A DNA stretch of 64,000 nt from Pyrus communis (taxonomy: Eukaryota > Streptophyta > Magnoliopsida > Rosales > Rosaceae), in NCBI RefSeq assembly GCF_963583255.1, contig NC_084806.1, positions 24,896,735 through 24,960,734 of the forward strand, read 5' to 3'. A model generated the notes under the pieces. That model was not told where the DNA came from. It searched no databases and saw only the letters and a program-made list of their open reading frames with translations. The translations under genes and the position numbers were made by a program. Positions 62,301 through 64,000 of the stretch are shown one piece after another; position 1 is the first letter of the stretch; each line of letters opens with the position of its first letter.

Positions 62301-62336
62301 GAATTTCGGGATGAAATTCTAATAAGGTGGGTAGGT
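62301..62336 (+). other. pre-LTR hairpin and polypurine tract of element B
   Basis: GAATTTC/GAAATTC forms a perfect 7-bp stem with loop GGGAT (62301-62319). It is followed by AAGGTGGGTAGGT directly before the 3' LTR. Element A has a similar inverted repeat in the same place. Confidence 0.75.
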
Positions 62337-64000
62337 TGTGACAGCCAGTTCCGGATTTTCGAACCGTAGGGGTGAAATGACGATTTTGCCCCTATTATGG
62401 TGGTTCCGTTGTGTGGTTCTTTTTGGGTGTTGCTTGGCTGGTTTTGGACCACACACACACCACACTCACTCACTCTCTCTCCCTGCCCTATCCCGAGCCC
62501 TCCCTGTCTCCCATTCCTATTCTCTTTGTACGGACGACAACCAAAACCATCCAAACCTTCACAGATTGAGGAAATAAATTACATATTTGTGCTCGTGAGG
62601 TCCTTGGAAGTTCAACCATACCCATTTCAGATAAGGATACCTTCGTTTTCACGTTGAACTCGGGATACCCCGATTTGGTCACTGTTCATGCACACGTTAA
62701 TTCTTGTGTTTTTTGGAATTTCAAGCTTGTAGGAAGCTTGGTGAGGTCCTTAGGAAGCTCGAGGTGGTTCGTTTGAAGGTTTTGGACGTCGGGATCGTGA
62801 GTTACAAGCTTGGCCGGAGTTGGTGGTGCTTTCCCGTCGAGATTCCGTGGGTTTTAGTGCTTGAAAATGGTATGGATTTGTTCCTCTTGTTGTAAGCTTC
62901 ATTTTGGTACCAATTTTGTGAAATTTGGTTGAAAAACGAAGAACATACAAGGTTTTAAAGTTTTCCCGATTTTCCTGCGCTGGCAACGGCGCCAGAGCTT
63001 CGCCGAAGAAGATGACGGAATATTCCGTCAGTTTGGACGGAATATTCCTAACGGCGTTAACGGAATCCGTCAGAGTTAACGGAATATTCCTGACGGCGTT
63101 AACTGATGCCGTCAGTGTACCAGGCACGTGCCTGCGCGTGGCCGGCGCGTGGGGGCGTGTGCAGCGTCAGAAAAATTTTCTAAAAATACGGGGATATTCC
63201 TGAGGTTGAGTAGATCACGTTGGTGTATTCATACACCCCATTTGAGCTTTGTATGAGAAGTTATTTCGTGATGTTGGTTATGTGCTTTAAAATTAACGTT
63301 TTTATAGTTGTTTTGCATATAGATGAGACCTATCCCGAGGACAAGCGCGGTCACTCGAGGCAAGGGGGTTACGACTCTTCTACATACCAGTGAGTGGGCT
63401 TCTGGTTTTCCGTATATACCTATATACTTATACTTTTCCCAGAAAGTGAAATGAAACGTTTATACGTTTATATGCCATGCTTATTGTTTGCCATTTATTT
63501 ATGCATTATTAGTCGCATATGTATATATATGTTAGGTGCTGCGGACGCACAGGTAGGTGCCAGATGAGTTATGATTTATGTTTATGTTTAGTAGTGATTT
63601 GAGATGCATAGAGAGCTCATAACCTGCACCCCCGGTGTTAGTGCTCCCGCCCAGAGTTGGGCACAATCCTTCACGTGATGTTCACCTCCCGCACCACACG
63701 CTCATCTTGGATCCAAGTTAGGTGCACAGTTCTGTCGTACAGACCACTTTAGGTGGTTCCGACTCGTAGGTGACCTGCGATTATTCGTCCAACCTTCATG
63801 TGATCGTAGCACTTGAACGTACTTATATTACACCCAGTTCTGTCGTACAGACCACTTTAGGTGGTTCCGACTCGTGTGCAGGTATAGTTAGTGAGATGGA
63901 GATTTTAGCTCTAGACTCAGCCGTATAGGTCACGTTAGGTGACTCCGGCTGACAGATTACATGGCATTGTTTTGACATTACCTAAGCACTTGCATTTTAT
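62337..64000 (+). repeat. element B 3' LTR, partial
   Basis: The first 1664 bp of the LTR, highly similar to the 5' LTR. It repeats the palindrome cluster (63015-63110) and the hairpin array (63734-63763, 63842-63871, 63919-63950). Confidence 0.92.

Larger units (their letters stand above)
55664..64000 (+). mobile_element. Tekay-type Ty3/gypsy retrotransposon (element B), cut by window end
   Basis: A 5' LTR of 2166 bp (55664-57829), a methionine-tRNA primer site, gag-pol with chromodomain, a purine tract and the start of the 3' LTR (62337) are in order. The 5' flank is TGTTG; the matching copy would lie beyond the window. The proteins are the closest relatives of element A in this window, on the opposite strand. 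It is defective through many stop codons, three single-base deletions and an in-frame RT deletion. Confidence 0.92.

Noticed and set aside
1..64000. CRISPR arrays, bacterial operons or organelle inserts
   Set aside because: No regularly spaced repeat arrays, ribosome-binding-site-led gene clusters or long chloroplast or mitochondrial gene sequences were seen; gene structure is plant nuclear.

Overview
The window is nuclear DNA of a dicotyledonous plant. It holds intron-containing genes, Ty1/copia and Ty3/gypsy LTR retrotransposons, CACTA, hAT and Mutator-like DNA elements and a plant-type SINE. The style of the repeats suggests a woody Rosaceae such as apple or pear, but that is inference; no marker here fixes the species. 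Most of the 64 kb is transposon layered on transposon. I recognise three host genes.

Layout. 1-4695: a gypsy-type LTR end split by a 3.8 kb CACTA element (775-4536). The CACTA carries captured exons of a nardilysin-like metalloprotease, and one captured intron holds a SINE-like retroposon with an embedded 5S rRNA module. 4890-9944: a decayed copia element with two 299-bp LTRs. 10489-25865: a non-coding LTR element on the minus strand, split by a complete 9.7 kb Tekay-type gypsy element (element A, 13582-23317, target duplication ACAAG). 25927-27296: a non-autonomous hAT with a second hAT inside it. 28117-29082: an intact single-exon membrane-protein gene. 29681-33100: a poly(A) retroposon with a tandem duplication, then a decayed copia pol. 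34166-36817: a Mutator-like inverted-repeat element holding a copia fragment and a MITE, then another MITE. 37142-40022: a five-exon gene for a chloroplast protein with one LHC-like helix. 40540-46090: LINE, gypsy and copia debris. 47070-52820: a seven-exon group III cyclic-nucleotide-gated channel gene. 55664 to the window end: a second Tekay-type element (element B, plus strand), whose 3' LTR runs off the window.

The three host genes look intact and unrelated in function: a membrane protein of unknown role, a thylakoid-type small protein and a plasma-membrane Ca2+/cation channel. The transposons between them are largely dead; their coding regions carry stop codons, frameshifts and, in element B, an in-frame loss of the reverse-transcriptase catalytic core. 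The most unusual signals are an array of covarying hairpins in the Tekay LTRs, the tripartite 5S-containing SINE, the transduplicated nardilysin exons, and a 60-bp in-frame exon duplication that copies a splice acceptor.
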